NCBI RefSeq assembly: GCF_946479715.1
Contig: NZ_CAMLHF010000235.1
Span: 1-7,505 of the forward strand
Source of the DNA: an uncultured Pedobacter sp.
GTDB lineage: Bacteria > Bacteroidota > Bacteroidia > Sphingobacteriales > Sphingobacteriaceae
Length of the DNA stretch: 7,505 nt
Reading direction: 5' to 3'
Part shown: in pieces, positions 1 to 7,505 of the stretch
Numbering within the stretch: position 1 is the first letter of the stretch
How the letters are laid out: each line of letters begins with the position of its first letter
The notes under the pieces: generated by a model
What the model was told of the DNA's origin: nothing
Seen by the model: only the letters and a program-made list of their open reading frames with translations
The model's database searches: none
Made by a program: the position numbers and the translations under genes

Positions 1-1308
1 CTGGAAGAGCAAAAAAGGGTAGCGAGAATAGCTGAAATTCAGGCGCCACTTAATCTAGAAACTCCAGATAACATACTTAATATCGCATTTGAGTTTGCTA
101 AACTAAGAGCTACAGAAAGCATTTATAAGACAAAAGGTGGTTATATGCATGGGCCCGGAGGTTTGGCTTATTATGCCGCAATATGGGCTAATGACCAGGC
201 AGAATATGTTAACCCATACTTCGCATTTTCAGGAGACAGGATTGCTAATCAATCAGCAATGAATTCTTATCGCTGGTTTGCAAAATATATGAATCCAGAT
301 TATAAGCCAATCCCAAGTTCTATTGTTGCAGAAGGGGATGCTGTATGGAAAGGTGCCGGAGACAGGGGAGATCAGGCAATGATAGCTTATGGTGCATCGC
401 GCTACGCTTTGGCTAATGGAAACATAGATTCTGCGCGTGTATTGTGGCCACTAATTGAATGGTGTTTAGAATTTAGCAGAAGAAAAATGAATAATGAGGG
501 GGTGGTGAATTCTGATAAGGATGAGCTTGAGGGGCGTTTTCCTGCTGGGAAAGCTAACCTGGCAACAAATACTCTATATTATGATGCATTGCGCTCTGCC
601 ACATTATTGGGGCCGCTACTGGGCAAGCCAAAGGCACAAATAGAAGGTTATCGTAAACAAGCTGACGCATTAAAAATAAATATCGAAAAATATTTTGGCG
701 GCAATGTTGAGGGTTTTGAAACCTATAAATATTACGAAGGGAATGATGTATTGCGTGCCTGGATATGCTTGCCCCTTACTGTAGGCATATTTGACAGGAA
801 AAAAGGAACTATCGATGCCTTGTTTTCTCCACGTTTGTGGACTGCTGATGGGCTAGCCACACAGGCCGGTAAAGAAACCTTCTGGGATCGTTCTACACTT
901 TATGCATTAAGGGGAGTTCTTGAAGCTGGAGACACTGAAAAAGCGATGGATTTTATAAAATATTATTCGAGAAGGAGGTTACTTGGTGATCATGTGCCTT
1001 ATCCCGTTGAGGCATATCCTGAAGGTAACCAACGTCATTTATCTGCAGAAAGTGGCTTGTATTGCAGGATATTTACTGAGGGGCTTTTTGGCATGCGACC
1101 CATTGGCTTTAATAGCTTTAATTGCACACCAAGAATGCCAAAGGCATGGGACAAATTCGCATTGCGCAATATCCACTCTTTTGGAAATGTATTCGATCTG
1201 GAAATATCAAGAACAGGGAAAGGCAAGCTGGCAATTCTGGTTAAGAAAGGTGATAAGGTATACAAATATCAAGTAAAAGAAGGTACAACTCAATTGATCA
1301 AATTATAA
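1..1308 (+). CDS. Six-hairpin glycosidase-like protein, 5'-truncated
   Basis: The reading frame is open from base 1 to the TAA at 1306-1308, giving 435 residues with no true start. The first ATG (145) lies inside conserved-looking sequence, so it is not taken as the start; the N-terminus is beyond the window. The protein looks like an (alpha/alpha)6-barrel glycoside hydrolase of the broad six-hairpin superfamily (GH78, GH65, GH95, GH63-like). Seen in order: GGYMHGPGG (46-54), GDRGD (120-124), an acidic ELEGRFPAGK stretch (175-184), ETFWDRS (292-298), YPEGNQRHLSAES (339-351), then a small beta-rich C-terminal tail of the type that follows such barrels, with a PRMPKAW motif. Acidic residues in the ELEGR and AES segments are candidates for catalysis, but this is a guess. 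No CAZy family can be assigned by eye. It ends 20 bases before the GH36 gene, so the two are probably co-transcribed and act on the same glycan. A debranching-enzyme-like or rhamnosidase-like activity is possible. Cell location is unknown because the signal region is missing. Confidence 0.75.
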   Translation: MEEQKRVARIAEIQAPLNLETPDNILNIAFEFAKLRATESIYKTKGGYMHGPGGLAYYAAIWANDQAEYVNPYFAFSGDRIANQSAMNSYRWFAKYMNPDYKPIPSSIVAEGDAVWKGAGDRGDQAMIAYGASRYALANGNIDSARVLWPLIEWCLEFSRRKMNNEGVVNSDKDELEGRFPAGKANLATNTLYYDALRSATLLGPLLGKPKAQIEGYRKQADALKINIEKYFGGNVEGFETYKYYEGNDVLRAWICLPLTVGIFDRKKGTIDALFSPRLWTADGLATQAGKETFWDRSTLYALRGVLEAGDTEKAMDFIKYYSRRRLLGDHVPYPVEAYPEGNQRHLSAESGLYCRIFTEGLFGMRPIGFNSFNCTPRMPKAWDKFALRNIHSFGNVFDLEISRTGKGKLAILVKKGDKVYKYQVKEGTTQLIKL

Positions 1309-1328
1309 TCTTAAATTCTTAATCCGTA

Positions 1329-3494
1329 ATGAATAAATGCATTCTATTTTTTAGTATTCTGATTGTCTCTTTTAGGTTAACATCTTTCGGACAATCCGAA
1401 AAACAAATTATTGTAGATACTAAAAATGCATCGCTCGTTTTTACTGTTGGGAATGACAATAAACTTTATCAGAGTTATTTGGGTCAGAAGCTAAATAGTT
1501 CAGTTGATGAAGGCTTACTAAAATCAATGCGCAGGGAGGCTTATATAGGAGCGGGTATGGGCGATTTGTTTGAGCCGGCTATAAGAATTATCCATGCTGA
1601 TGGAAACCCATCACTTGATATGAAATACGCAACCCATAAGACAGAAAAAGGCGATAATGTAACTACTACCACAATTACGCTTAAAGATCCTCAATATGCT
1701 GTTGAAGTAGTGCTACATTTTACTGCTTATAAAAATGAAGATATCATTAAGCAGTGGGCAACTATAAAACACAATGAGAAGAAAGCCATAATACTAACAA
1801 ACTATGCTTCTTCAATGCTGCATTTTGATGCTTCTAAATATTGGCTCAGTCAATTTGATGGAGATTATATGACCGAAATGAGAATGAAAGAAACCCAGCT
1901 TACAACAGGTATTAAAATTCTGGACAGCAAGCTGGGTACCCGTACTCAAATGTATCGCGCTCCAGCATTTTTTCTTTCCTTGAATAAGCTTGCAGACGAA
2001 AATAGCGGTGAATTGATTGCGGGCACATTGGCATGGTCGGGTAATTTTCAATGCTCTTTTGAAATAGATCAGCAGAATTCCTTGCGTATGGTTACAGGTA
2101 TGAATCCTTACGCGTCAGAATATAAATTGTTACCTGGTAAAACGTTCGAAACTCCAGCCTTTATATTTACCTATTCAAACAAAGGTAAGGGGATGGCCAG
2201 CAGGAATTTGCATAGATGGGCAAGAAACTACGGGGTGCTGGATGGTGATAAACCAAAACTAACGTTGTTGAACAATTGGGAAGCTACTCACATGGATTTT
2301 AACCAGGATATTTTGGTTGAATTATTTGATGGGGCAGATAAATTGGGTGTTGATCTGTTTTTACTGGACGATGGATGGTTTGGTAATAAATATCCGCGAG
2401 ATGCCGATAAAACTGCATTAGGCGACTGGCAGGTAGATAAGAAAAAATTACCAGGTGGCTTAGGGTTTCTTACTAAGGAAGCAACGGCAAAAGGGCTAAA
2501 ATTTGGAATATGGATAGAACCGGAAATGGTGAGCCCGAAAAGTGAGTTGTATGAAAATCATCCTGACTGGATTCTGAAATTACCAAACAGAGAGGAAGCT
2601 TATTCCCGTAATCAATTGGTATTGGATCTGATTAACCCCAAAGTGCAGGACTTTGTGTTCAATATGGTTGATGACCTGGTTACAAAGAACTCTGATATTG
2701 CTTTTATAAAATGGGATTGCAATAGGATGATGACTAATACATATTCGCCATATTTGAAGGAAAATCAGGGGAATTTATTTATTGATTATACCAAAAGTTT
2801 GTATGATATTTTAGAGCGGATAAGAAGAAAACATCCTCATTTGCCCATTATGCTTTGTGCAGGCGGAGGTGGTAGGGTTGATTATGGCGGATTAAAGTAT
2901 TTTACAGAATTTTGGCCTAGTGATAATACTGATGGATTGGAACGCATCTTTATCCAATGGGGGTATCTTAACTTTTTTCCATCTGTAACGGTTTCGAGCC
3001 ATGTAACTTCCATGGGCAAGCAGTCGCTTAAGTTCCGCACAGATGTTGCAATGATGGGGAAACTTGGATACGATATCCGGGTGAAAAATCTAACTGATGC
3101 AGAAATTAAATTTAGCAATGAAGCGGTTCAAAATTATAAACGCATTAGCAATGTAATTTGGTTTGGAGATTTATATCGACTGATTTCACCTTATGAAGAA
3201 AACAGGGCTGTTATGATGTATGTGAGTGAGGATAAAAATAAAGCAGTTTTGTTTAATTACCTGCTCAATTTTAGACGCAAGGAGTATATGGGGAAAGTTA
3301 CTTTAGAAGGACTTGATCCGCTAAAGCAATATAAAATTAAGGAGATTAATCTGTTATCAAATACAAAATCAACACATCCGGATAACGATAAGGTTTATAG
3401 TGGAGACTATCTGATGAAGGTTGGTTTAAATCTTTCTCCAGGGAAGATTACTCCATTAAGCAGTTCTGTTTTTGAAATTGTAGTAACTAACTAG
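1329..3494 (+). CDS. GH36 alpha-galactosidase, exported
   Basis: This 721-residue protein hydrolyses terminal alpha-galactosyl residues from oligosaccharides or side chains, with retention of configuration as known for GH36. Its length matches bacterial GH36 enzymes (about 720-750 residues). Residues 1-21 form a signal peptide ending SFG before Gln22, a common Bacteroidota SPI pattern; there is no lipobox, so a periplasmic enzyme is likely. An N-terminal beta-sandwich (about 25-300) is followed by a TIM barrel (about 310-620) and a C-terminal beta domain. Motifs seen: LLDDGWFG (345-352), GIWIEPEMV (393-401), KWDCNR (461-466) with nucleophile Asp463, CAGGGGRVD (510-518), and WPSDNTD (529-535) with Asp532 as acid/base by family alignment. 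All key residues are present, so the enzyme is probably active. The Ala511 and Val517 variants differ from the common CSGGGGRFD. The ATG at 1329 is chosen because it directly precedes the signal peptide; no Shine-Dalgarno is seen, as is usual in this phylum. The stop is TAG. Confidence 0.96.
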   Translation: MNKCILFFSILIVSFRLTSFGQSEKQIIVDTKNASLVFTVGNDNKLYQSYLGQKLNSSVDEGLLKSMRREAYIGAGMGDLFEPAIRIIHADGNPSLDMKYATHKTEKGDNVTTTTITLKDPQYAVEVVLHFTAYKNEDIIKQWATIKHNEKKAIILTNYASSMLHFDASKYWLSQFDGDYMTEMRMKETQLTTGIKILDSKLGTRTQMYRAPAFFLSLNKLADENSGELIAGTLAWSGNFQCSFEIDQQNSLRMVTGMNPYASEYKLLPGKTFETPAFIFTYSNKGKGMASRNLHRWARNYGVLDGDKPKLTLLNNWEATHMDFNQDILVELFDGADKLGVDLFLLDDGWFGNKYPRDADKTALGDWQVDKKKLPGGLGFLTKEATAKGLKFGIWIEPEMVSPKSELYENHPDWILKLPNREEAYSRNQLVLDLINPKVQDFVFNMVDDLVTKNSDIAFIKWDCNRMMTNTYSPYLKENQGNLFIDYTKSLYDILERIRRKHPHLPIMLCAGGGGRVDYGGLKYFTEFWPSDNTDGLERIFIQWGYLNFFPSVTVSSHVTSMGKQSLKFRTDVAMMGKLGYDIRVKNLTDAEIKFSNEAVQNYKRISNVIWFGDLYRLISPYEENRAVMMYVSEDKNKAVLFNYLLNFRRKEYMGKVTLEGLDPLKQYKIKEINLLSNTKSTHPDNDKVYSGDYLMKVGLNLSPGKITPLSSSVFEIVVTN

Positions 3495-3535
3495 CCTGCA
3501 GGGTTTATCTGAATGACAATCTGATTGAAGAATAT

Positions 3536-3573
3536 GCTAACGCAAGAGACAAAAATGCGGGCAATTTTTTTTT
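3536..3573 (+). terminator. Possible weak rho-independent terminator after GH36
   Basis: CGCA at 3541-3544 can pair with TGCG at 3556-3559 over an 11-base loop. An outer GC/GC pair (3536-3537 with 3561-3562) lies beyond an internal bulge. Nine T residues follow at 3565-3573. The stem is short and interrupted, so termination would be weak or partial. The T-run is the best part of the evidence. Confidence 0.25.
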
Positions 3574-3589
3574 CATTAGACTAATCAAA
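3571..3589. promoter_or_regulatory. Imperfect dyad upstream of susC, operator candidate
   Basis: The sequence TTTCATTAGACTAATCAAA is a near-palindrome: ATTAG and CTAAT are perfect arms around a central A, with outer TTT/AAA arms separated from them by a C/C mismatch. It ends 26 bases before the susC ATG. The position suits a regulator binding site or an element of the 5' leader. Short AT-rich palindromes occur often by chance in this kind of DNA, so the call is tentative. Confidence 0.2.
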
Positions 3590-3615
3590 TATTTAAACCT
3601 AAACAACCTTAAACC

Positions 3616-6600
3616 ATGATTAGTAGAGCATTTTCTCTTCAGTGGTGCCTTTTGGTACTTCTGTTATGCTGCTGTAGTTTTGATGGCTTTTCCTCCTTCC
3701 AGCAATTTATTGTAAAAGGAAAAGTCTCGGATGTCAGCGGAGGCTTACCTAGTGTAAGTGTTAAATTAAAAGGTACTTCCACAACTACCAGTACCGATGT
3801 AAATGGAAATTATTCCATTACAATTCCGAACGGTTCAGGAACCCTGGTATTTTCTTCTGTAGGTTTTGCAATTCAGGAAATACCTGTTGCAAATCGATCA
3901 ACAATTAATGTAACTCTTGTAACCGAAGATAAAACATTAAGCGAAATTGTTGTAGTTGGTTACGGAACACAAAAGAAATCAGATATTACAGGTTCCATAG
4001 TTTCTATTAACGAAAAAGCGCTTAGGGATGTTCCTGTAGCTAATTTATCCCAAGCATTACAAGGTAAAGGAGCAGGTATTGATGTTCAGAAAAGTGGTGG
4101 TAATAGTAAACCTGGAAGCGCACCGGTTATAAGAATAAGGGGAGTTAGGTCAATAAGTGCTGAGAATGGTCCTCTGTTCGTGGTCGACGGAATACCATAC
4201 AATGGAAATATAAATGATATTAACCCAGATGATATTGTCTCTGTTGAAATCTTAAAGGATGCTTCTGCAACTGCAATTTATGGTGCCAGAGGGGCTAATG
4301 GTGTAATCCTTGTTACTTCCAGACGTGGAAAGGTCGGTGATGTGGTAATTAATTACAGTGGATATGCCGGTGCCACTAAAAATTTGGGTAAAGTAAATGT
4401 GATGAATGGAGAGCAATTTATGAACCTAAAAAAATGGGCTGTGGTAAATGGTAATTTCGTTGATGGCAAACCCAAATATACAGGAATTGATGATCCAAGA
4501 CTTTTAACCGATGGTATTTTTGCCGCCGAAGAAATAGAAGGAATTAATATGGGTAGGAATACCGACTGGCAAGATCTTATCTACAAGACAGGGTTAAACA
4601 CCAATCATCAGTTGAGCGTTTCAGGGGGGACAGAAAAAACTCAGTTTTCAGTATCAACGGGCTATCACAATGAAACCGGAATCTATCCTGGACAATCTTT
4701 TGTTCGCTATACGGTGAAGGCAGGCGTTGATCAGCAACTTGGAAAACATGTGAAAATTGGATTAAGCTCATTAAACACATATAACAATACACAGGGAGAA
4801 GGAGCAAATCCTATGGGGCAGGTTTTGAGAGCAAGTCCACTTGCAAGCCCTTATACAGCAGATGGGTCACTTGTTGGATTTGTTCCGGGCAGTGCAAATC
4901 AGGTTTGGAATCCATTGGCTGATTTTGTTGATGGTGCTAAAATAGAGAATAGGAAACGATTTGGGACTTTTACTACATTTTATGCAGATGTTAATATTGC
5001 TGAAGGATTGAAGTATAAGTTTAATGCAGGTGCAGAAATTAAATCTGATAACTATGGTAATTTCTATGGAAGTGCAACATCAAATAATCTGGGAGGGCTA
5101 TCTACCTCGAGTAATAGAAATGCATTTAGAAGCAATTATACATTGGAAAATATCTTTACTTATGATAAAACTTTTGCTGAGAACCATAAGTTGAATTTTA
5201 CAGGTCTATTTAGTTTTCAGGAATCATTGGGCCAATCTAACACCTTTAATAACAATGATATTGCTGCTGAACTGGTTTTCTATAACCCCGCATTTGGTGC
5301 AAATCTGGTCGGATCTGGTGATTATGAAAAATGGGCAATACTATCGTATATGGGTAGGTTAAACTACGGTTTTAAAAATAAGTACCTATTAACACTTACT
5401 ATGCGGTCTGATGGATCTTCGCGCTTAAGTCCGGGAAGAAAATATCAAGTGTTTCCATCGGCTGCAGTTGCATGGAATATGCATGAGGAAAGTTTTCTGA
5501 AAAATATAAAAGCCATATCAAGTCTAAAATTAAGAGGTAGCTATGGAAGAACGGGGAACACTGCTATTGATCCATATCAAACTTTAGGTAGTCTTGGTGC
5601 AGTCCCTTACAATTTTGGTGATCAAACCACAACAGGAGTTTACCTTGCCAATGTTGTCAACAGGAGTTTGGAATGGGAACATACAACAACCGCTGATATC
5701 GGTGTCGATTTTAGTTTGTTTGATAATAGAATTGCTGGATCTGTTGAAGTTTACAGGCAGTTAACAAATAAATTGTTACTTCCTAAAAGTTTGCCGGCTA
5801 CAACGGGAATCCCGAATTCTATTTTAACGAATGTTGGTAAGACTGAAAACAGAGGGTTTGAGTTTCAACTTAGCACAGTAAATTTTAAAGGTGATGGCAA
5901 AAAAGAATTTTCGTGGACTACAGATCTCAATGTCTTCATCAACCGTGGTAAGATAACCGCCCTTGAAGAAGGGGTACTAAATGATATTACCAACAGTAGA
6001 TTTGTAGGACAGCCAATAGGAACCATTTTTGATTATAGAAAGATAGGTATATGGCAGAATACTCCTGCAGACTCTGCATTAGCCAAAAGTCTTGGTTTAT
6101 CTCTGAGTGGCACAGGTTCAGTTATAGGAAATATTAAAGTTGATAACGCAAATAAGACACCTAATGCTGATGGTAACCAGAGAATTAATGCAGATGATAG
6201 AGTATTTATTGGATCTAGTCAGCCAAAGTGGTCAGGGGGCTTAACAAATAGGTTTGCCTTTAAAAATATTGATTTCACAGTTGTAACTTTTGGTAGATTC
6301 GGAAGCACAATCGTTAGCAGGGTGCATAATAGTGGTTTTGCTAATACTTTTCAGGGTAATTACAATAATCTTAACATAAACTACTGGACGCCGACAAATG
6401 GAGAGAACTTTTGGCCTAAACCAAATGCAGCATCAACAAATACACCAAACAACTCTACGTTAGGTTATTTTGATGGCACTTTTGTTAAGATCAGAAGCTT
6501 AACTCTCGGTTATAATTTGCCGTCGGCGCTGGCAACAAAAATTGGAGGAAAAAATCTAAGGGTTTACGCTACAGCTAATGATGCATTTATTCTTTTCTCA

Positions 6601-6726
6601 AAATATCGCAACAAGTATAGCGGCATAGATCCGGAGGCAATAAATTCTGGAAATAATAGGGGAGATGTAAATGTGGATACTCCAGCTGCTTATTCAATAA
6701 TATTTGGCGTTAATCTTACCTTATAA
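3616..6726 (+). CDS. SusC-like TonB-dependent outer-membrane transporter
   Basis: This 1036-residue protein is a glycan importer of the SusC/RagA class, energised by TonB and working as a pair with the SusD-like protein encoded next. Domains in order: signal peptide (about 1-27), CarboxypepD_reg-like domain (about 33-102, with DVNGNYSI and FSSVGF), TonB-box-like LSEIVVVGYGTQKK (108-121), plug domain (about 124-237, with VIRIRGVRS, FVVDGIPY, EILKDASATAIYGARGANG), and a beta-barrel to the C-terminus. The plug and TonB-box motifs are nearly textbook for SusC. There is no N-terminal STN domain, so direct signalling to an anti-sigma factor is not expected. The signal peptide is odd in carrying four Cys (11, 18-20), but Leu precedes Cys18, so it is not a proper lipobox. 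Near 836-866 an acidic Asp/Asn-rich loop precedes RVFIG and PKWSGG, a usual SusC landmark. The length is typical for the family and the gene is intact. The ATG at 3616 directly precedes the signal peptide; the leader lacks a Shine-Dalgarno. The stop is TAA. Confidence 0.97.
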   Translation: MISRAFSLQWCLLVLLLCCCSFDGFSSFQQFIVKGKVSDVSGGLPSVSVKLKGTSTTTSTDVNGNYSITIPNGSGTLVFSSVGFAIQEIPVANRSTINVTLVTEDKTLSEIVVVGYGTQKKSDITGSIVSINEKALRDVPVANLSQALQGKGAGIDVQKSGGNSKPGSAPVIRIRGVRSISAENGPLFVVDGIPYNGNINDINPDDIVSVEILKDASATAIYGARGANGVILVTSRRGKVGDVVINYSGYAGATKNLGKVNVMNGEQFMNLKKWAVVNGNFVDGKPKYTGIDDPRLLTDGIFAAEEIEGINMGRNTDWQDLIYKTGLNTNHQLSVSGGTEKTQFSVSTGYHNETGIYPGQSFVRYTVKAGVDQQLGKHVKIGLSSLNTYNNTQGEGANPMGQVLRASPLASPYTADGSLVGFVPGSANQVWNPLADFVDGAKIENRKRFGTFTTFYADVNIAEGLKYKFNAGAEIKSDNYGNFYGSATSNNLGGLSTSSNRNAFRSNYTLENIFTYDKTFAENHKLNFTGLFSFQESLGQSNTFNNNDIAAELVFYNPAFGANLVGSGDYEKWAILSYMGRLNYGFKNKYLLTLTMRSDGSSRLSPGRKYQVFPSAAVAWNMHEESFLKNIKAISSLKLRGSYGRTGNTAIDPYQTLGSLGAVPYNFGDQTTTGVYLANVVNRSLEWEHTTTADIGVDFSLFDNRIAGSVEVYRQLTNKLLLPKSLPATTGIPNSILTNVGKTENRGFEFQLSTVNFKGDGKKEFSWTTDLNVFINRGKITALEEGVLNDITNSRFVGQPIGTIFDYRKIGIWQNTPADSALAKSLGLSLSGTGSVIGNIKVDNANKTPNADGNQRINADDRVFIGSSQPKWSGGLTNRFAFKNIDFTVVTFGRFGSTIVSRVHNSGFANTFQGNYNNLNINYWTPTNGENFWPKPNAASTNTPNNSTLGYFDGTFVKIRSLTLGYNLPSALATKIGGKNLRVYATANDAFILFSKYRNKYSGIDPEAINSGNNRGDVNVDTPAAYSIIFGVNLTL

Positions 6727-6750
6727 TTTTATTATCTAACTAGAAAGATC

Positions 6751-7474
6751 ATGAAAAAGATATATATATACTTACTTGTCTGCACCTTTGTGGCGGCGGC
6801 ATCTGGTTGTAAAAAATCATTAACAGAAGAACCACACTCCATACTGACTCCTGATTTTTTTAAAACCACACAGGGTTTTAAAAAAGGCCTAGATGCTGCA
6901 TATGCTGGTACGCGGATGCTTTGGGGTACACAAAATCTGTTCACTATGACTGTGATTGGAACGGATGAATTTTATACCGGAAAGGATGGTAATAATGATA
7001 TCAATAAATACAACAGTAATTACAATACTTCCAATGGTACGGTTTCGGCAATTTGGAAAGAGTGTTACACAAATATAAATACCTGTAATGGTGTTATTGA
7101 AAATGCTGCTACAGTGCCAGATGTTGATGATGTTTTAAAAAGCAGGATGGTGGCAGAAGCTAAGTTCCTTAGAGCAAATTTTTATTTTGTTCTGGTTCAA
7201 TTCTGGGGTGATGTTACATTAAACAAAACATTCCAGGTAGAAGCTTCTTCTTCTGCGGTACGTACACCAATGGCTGAGGTTTATGATTTTATAATACAAG
7301 ACTTGCAAGACGCAATAGGCACCCCAAGTTTATATGCAAGCCCTAAAACTGCTGGTGCCAGGCCGGGCCAGGTTACAAAGGCTGCTGCCCAACATGTTCT
7401 TGCCAAAGTTTATTTGACCAGAGCAGGGTCGTCCGCAAAAAAAGGCAGCGATTACACTGATGCATATAATACAG
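6751..7474 (+). CDS. SusD-like glycan-binding lipoprotein, 3'-truncated
   Basis: This is the start of a SusD/RagB-family surface lipoprotein, which binds glycan and caps the SusC barrel. It begins 24 bases after susC, the normal paired arrangement, and an AGAAAG stretch shortly before the ATG may act as a weak ribosome site. The signal peptide ends in a lipobox, ASGC, with Cys20 as the lipidated residue. Family landmarks follow: LTEEPHSILTPDFF (24-37), an IWKECYTNINTCNG helix (101-114), AEAKFLRANFYFVLVQFWGD (135-154), and GQVTKAAAQHVLAKVYLTRA (206-225), the last belonging to the TPR-like helical core. Only about 241 genuine residues are present, against roughly 450-650 in full SusD proteins. 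The frame appears to continue to a TGA at 7495-7497, but residues 242-248 (EIGRAHV) and that stop are translated almost entirely from sequencing adapter. The true gene continues beyond the contig. Confidence 0.95.
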
Positions 7475-7505
7475 AGATCGGAAGAGCACACGTCTGAACT
7501 CCAGT
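7475..7505 (+). other. Illumina TruSeq adapter contamination
   Basis: The last 31 bases begin AGATCGGAAGAGC and continue through CACACGTCTGAACTCCAGT, an exact match by recall to the start of the standard Illumina TruSeq 3' (index-side) adapter. It is synthetic sequence left on the contig end and not part of the organism. It interrupts the susD-like gene and creates a false seven-residue tail and stop codon. The boundary could be one or two bases off, since a genomic base may match the adapter by chance. Confidence 0.97.

Larger units (their letters stand above)
3495..3615. other. Intergenic gap between GH36 gene and susC
   Basis: This is the longest non-coding stretch in the window, at 121 bases. 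It holds a weak hairpin followed by nine T residues, a short dyad, and an AT-rich leader to the susC start. I see no open frame of note and no tRNA or riboswitch fold. I looked for the Bacteroides-type promoter (TTTG near -33 and TAnnTTTG near -7) and found no clear match. The gap is long enough for a separate promoter for susC/susD, but it does not prove one. Confidence 0.6.

Noticed and set aside
1..12. GGAAGAGCA near the left end resembles part of the Illumina adapter.
   Set aside because: The match is only nine bases, the flanking bases differ from the adapter, and the segment reads in frame with the downstream protein, so chance is the simpler explanation.
983..1276. A 97-codon + strand frame inside the six-hairpin gene.
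   Set aside because: It overlaps the convincing coding frame fully and its translation shows no recognisable domain.
1812..2051. A 79-codon minus-strand frame inside the GH36 gene.
   Set aside because: It is antisense to conserved GH36 sequence and its product looks like no known protein; the same applies to minus-strand frames at 1035-1265, 2882-3118 and 4577-4807.
6760..6772. A short AT dinucleotide run in the susD signal peptide, considered as a phase-variation tract.
   Set aside because: It is only a few repeat units, and codons for Ile-Tyr-Ile-Tyr in an AT-rich genome explain it.
6732..6944. A 70-codon minus-strand frame over the susD start.
   Set aside because: It is antisense to the signal peptide and conserved N-terminus of SusD, with no support of its own.
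1..7505. Searched for CRISPR arrays, insertion sequences, tRNA genes and long repeats.
   Set aside because: No spaced direct repeats, transposase sequence, terminal inverted repeats or tRNA-like folds were noticed by eye; the window is almost all coding.

Overview
The window is an AT-rich contig fragment from a Bacteroidota bacterium. The clearest sign is a SusC-like TonB-dependent receptor followed directly by a SusD-like lipoprotein. The AT-rich, Shine-Dalgarno-poor start regions agree with this. The protein style resembles Sphingobacteriia such as Pedobacter or Mucilaginibacter, but that finer placement is an impression and was not tested. All four genes lie on the + strand and the window is almost fully coding.

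Layout: (1) bases 1-1308, the 3' part of a gene for a six-hairpin (alpha/alpha-barrel) glycosidase-like protein, cut off at the left end; (2) 1329-3494, a complete exported GH36 alpha-galactosidase with all expected catalytic motifs; (3) 3495-3615, a 121-base gap with a T-run, a weak hairpin and a small dyad; (4) 3616-6726, a complete SusC-like outer-membrane transporter; (5) 6751-7474, the N-terminal half or less of a SusD-like glycan-binding lipoprotein; (6) 7475-7505, not genomic DNA but the Illumina TruSeq adapter, which supplies a false C-terminus and stop codon to the susD gene.

Together this is part of a polysaccharide utilization locus. SusD would capture a glycan at the cell surface, SusC would import oligosaccharides with TonB energy, and the exported GH36 enzyme would remove alpha-linked galactose, probably in the periplasm. 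The six-hairpin protein would act on another linkage of the same glycan. The substrate is therefore likely an alpha-galactose-bearing oligo- or polysaccharide, but the window does not tell which one. The enzymes precede susC/susD, so they could belong to the same operon or to the end of a preceding one. I found no clearly new system. The main points for a second look are the adapter artefact, the unassigned six-hairpin enzyme paired with GH36, and the small dyad before susC.
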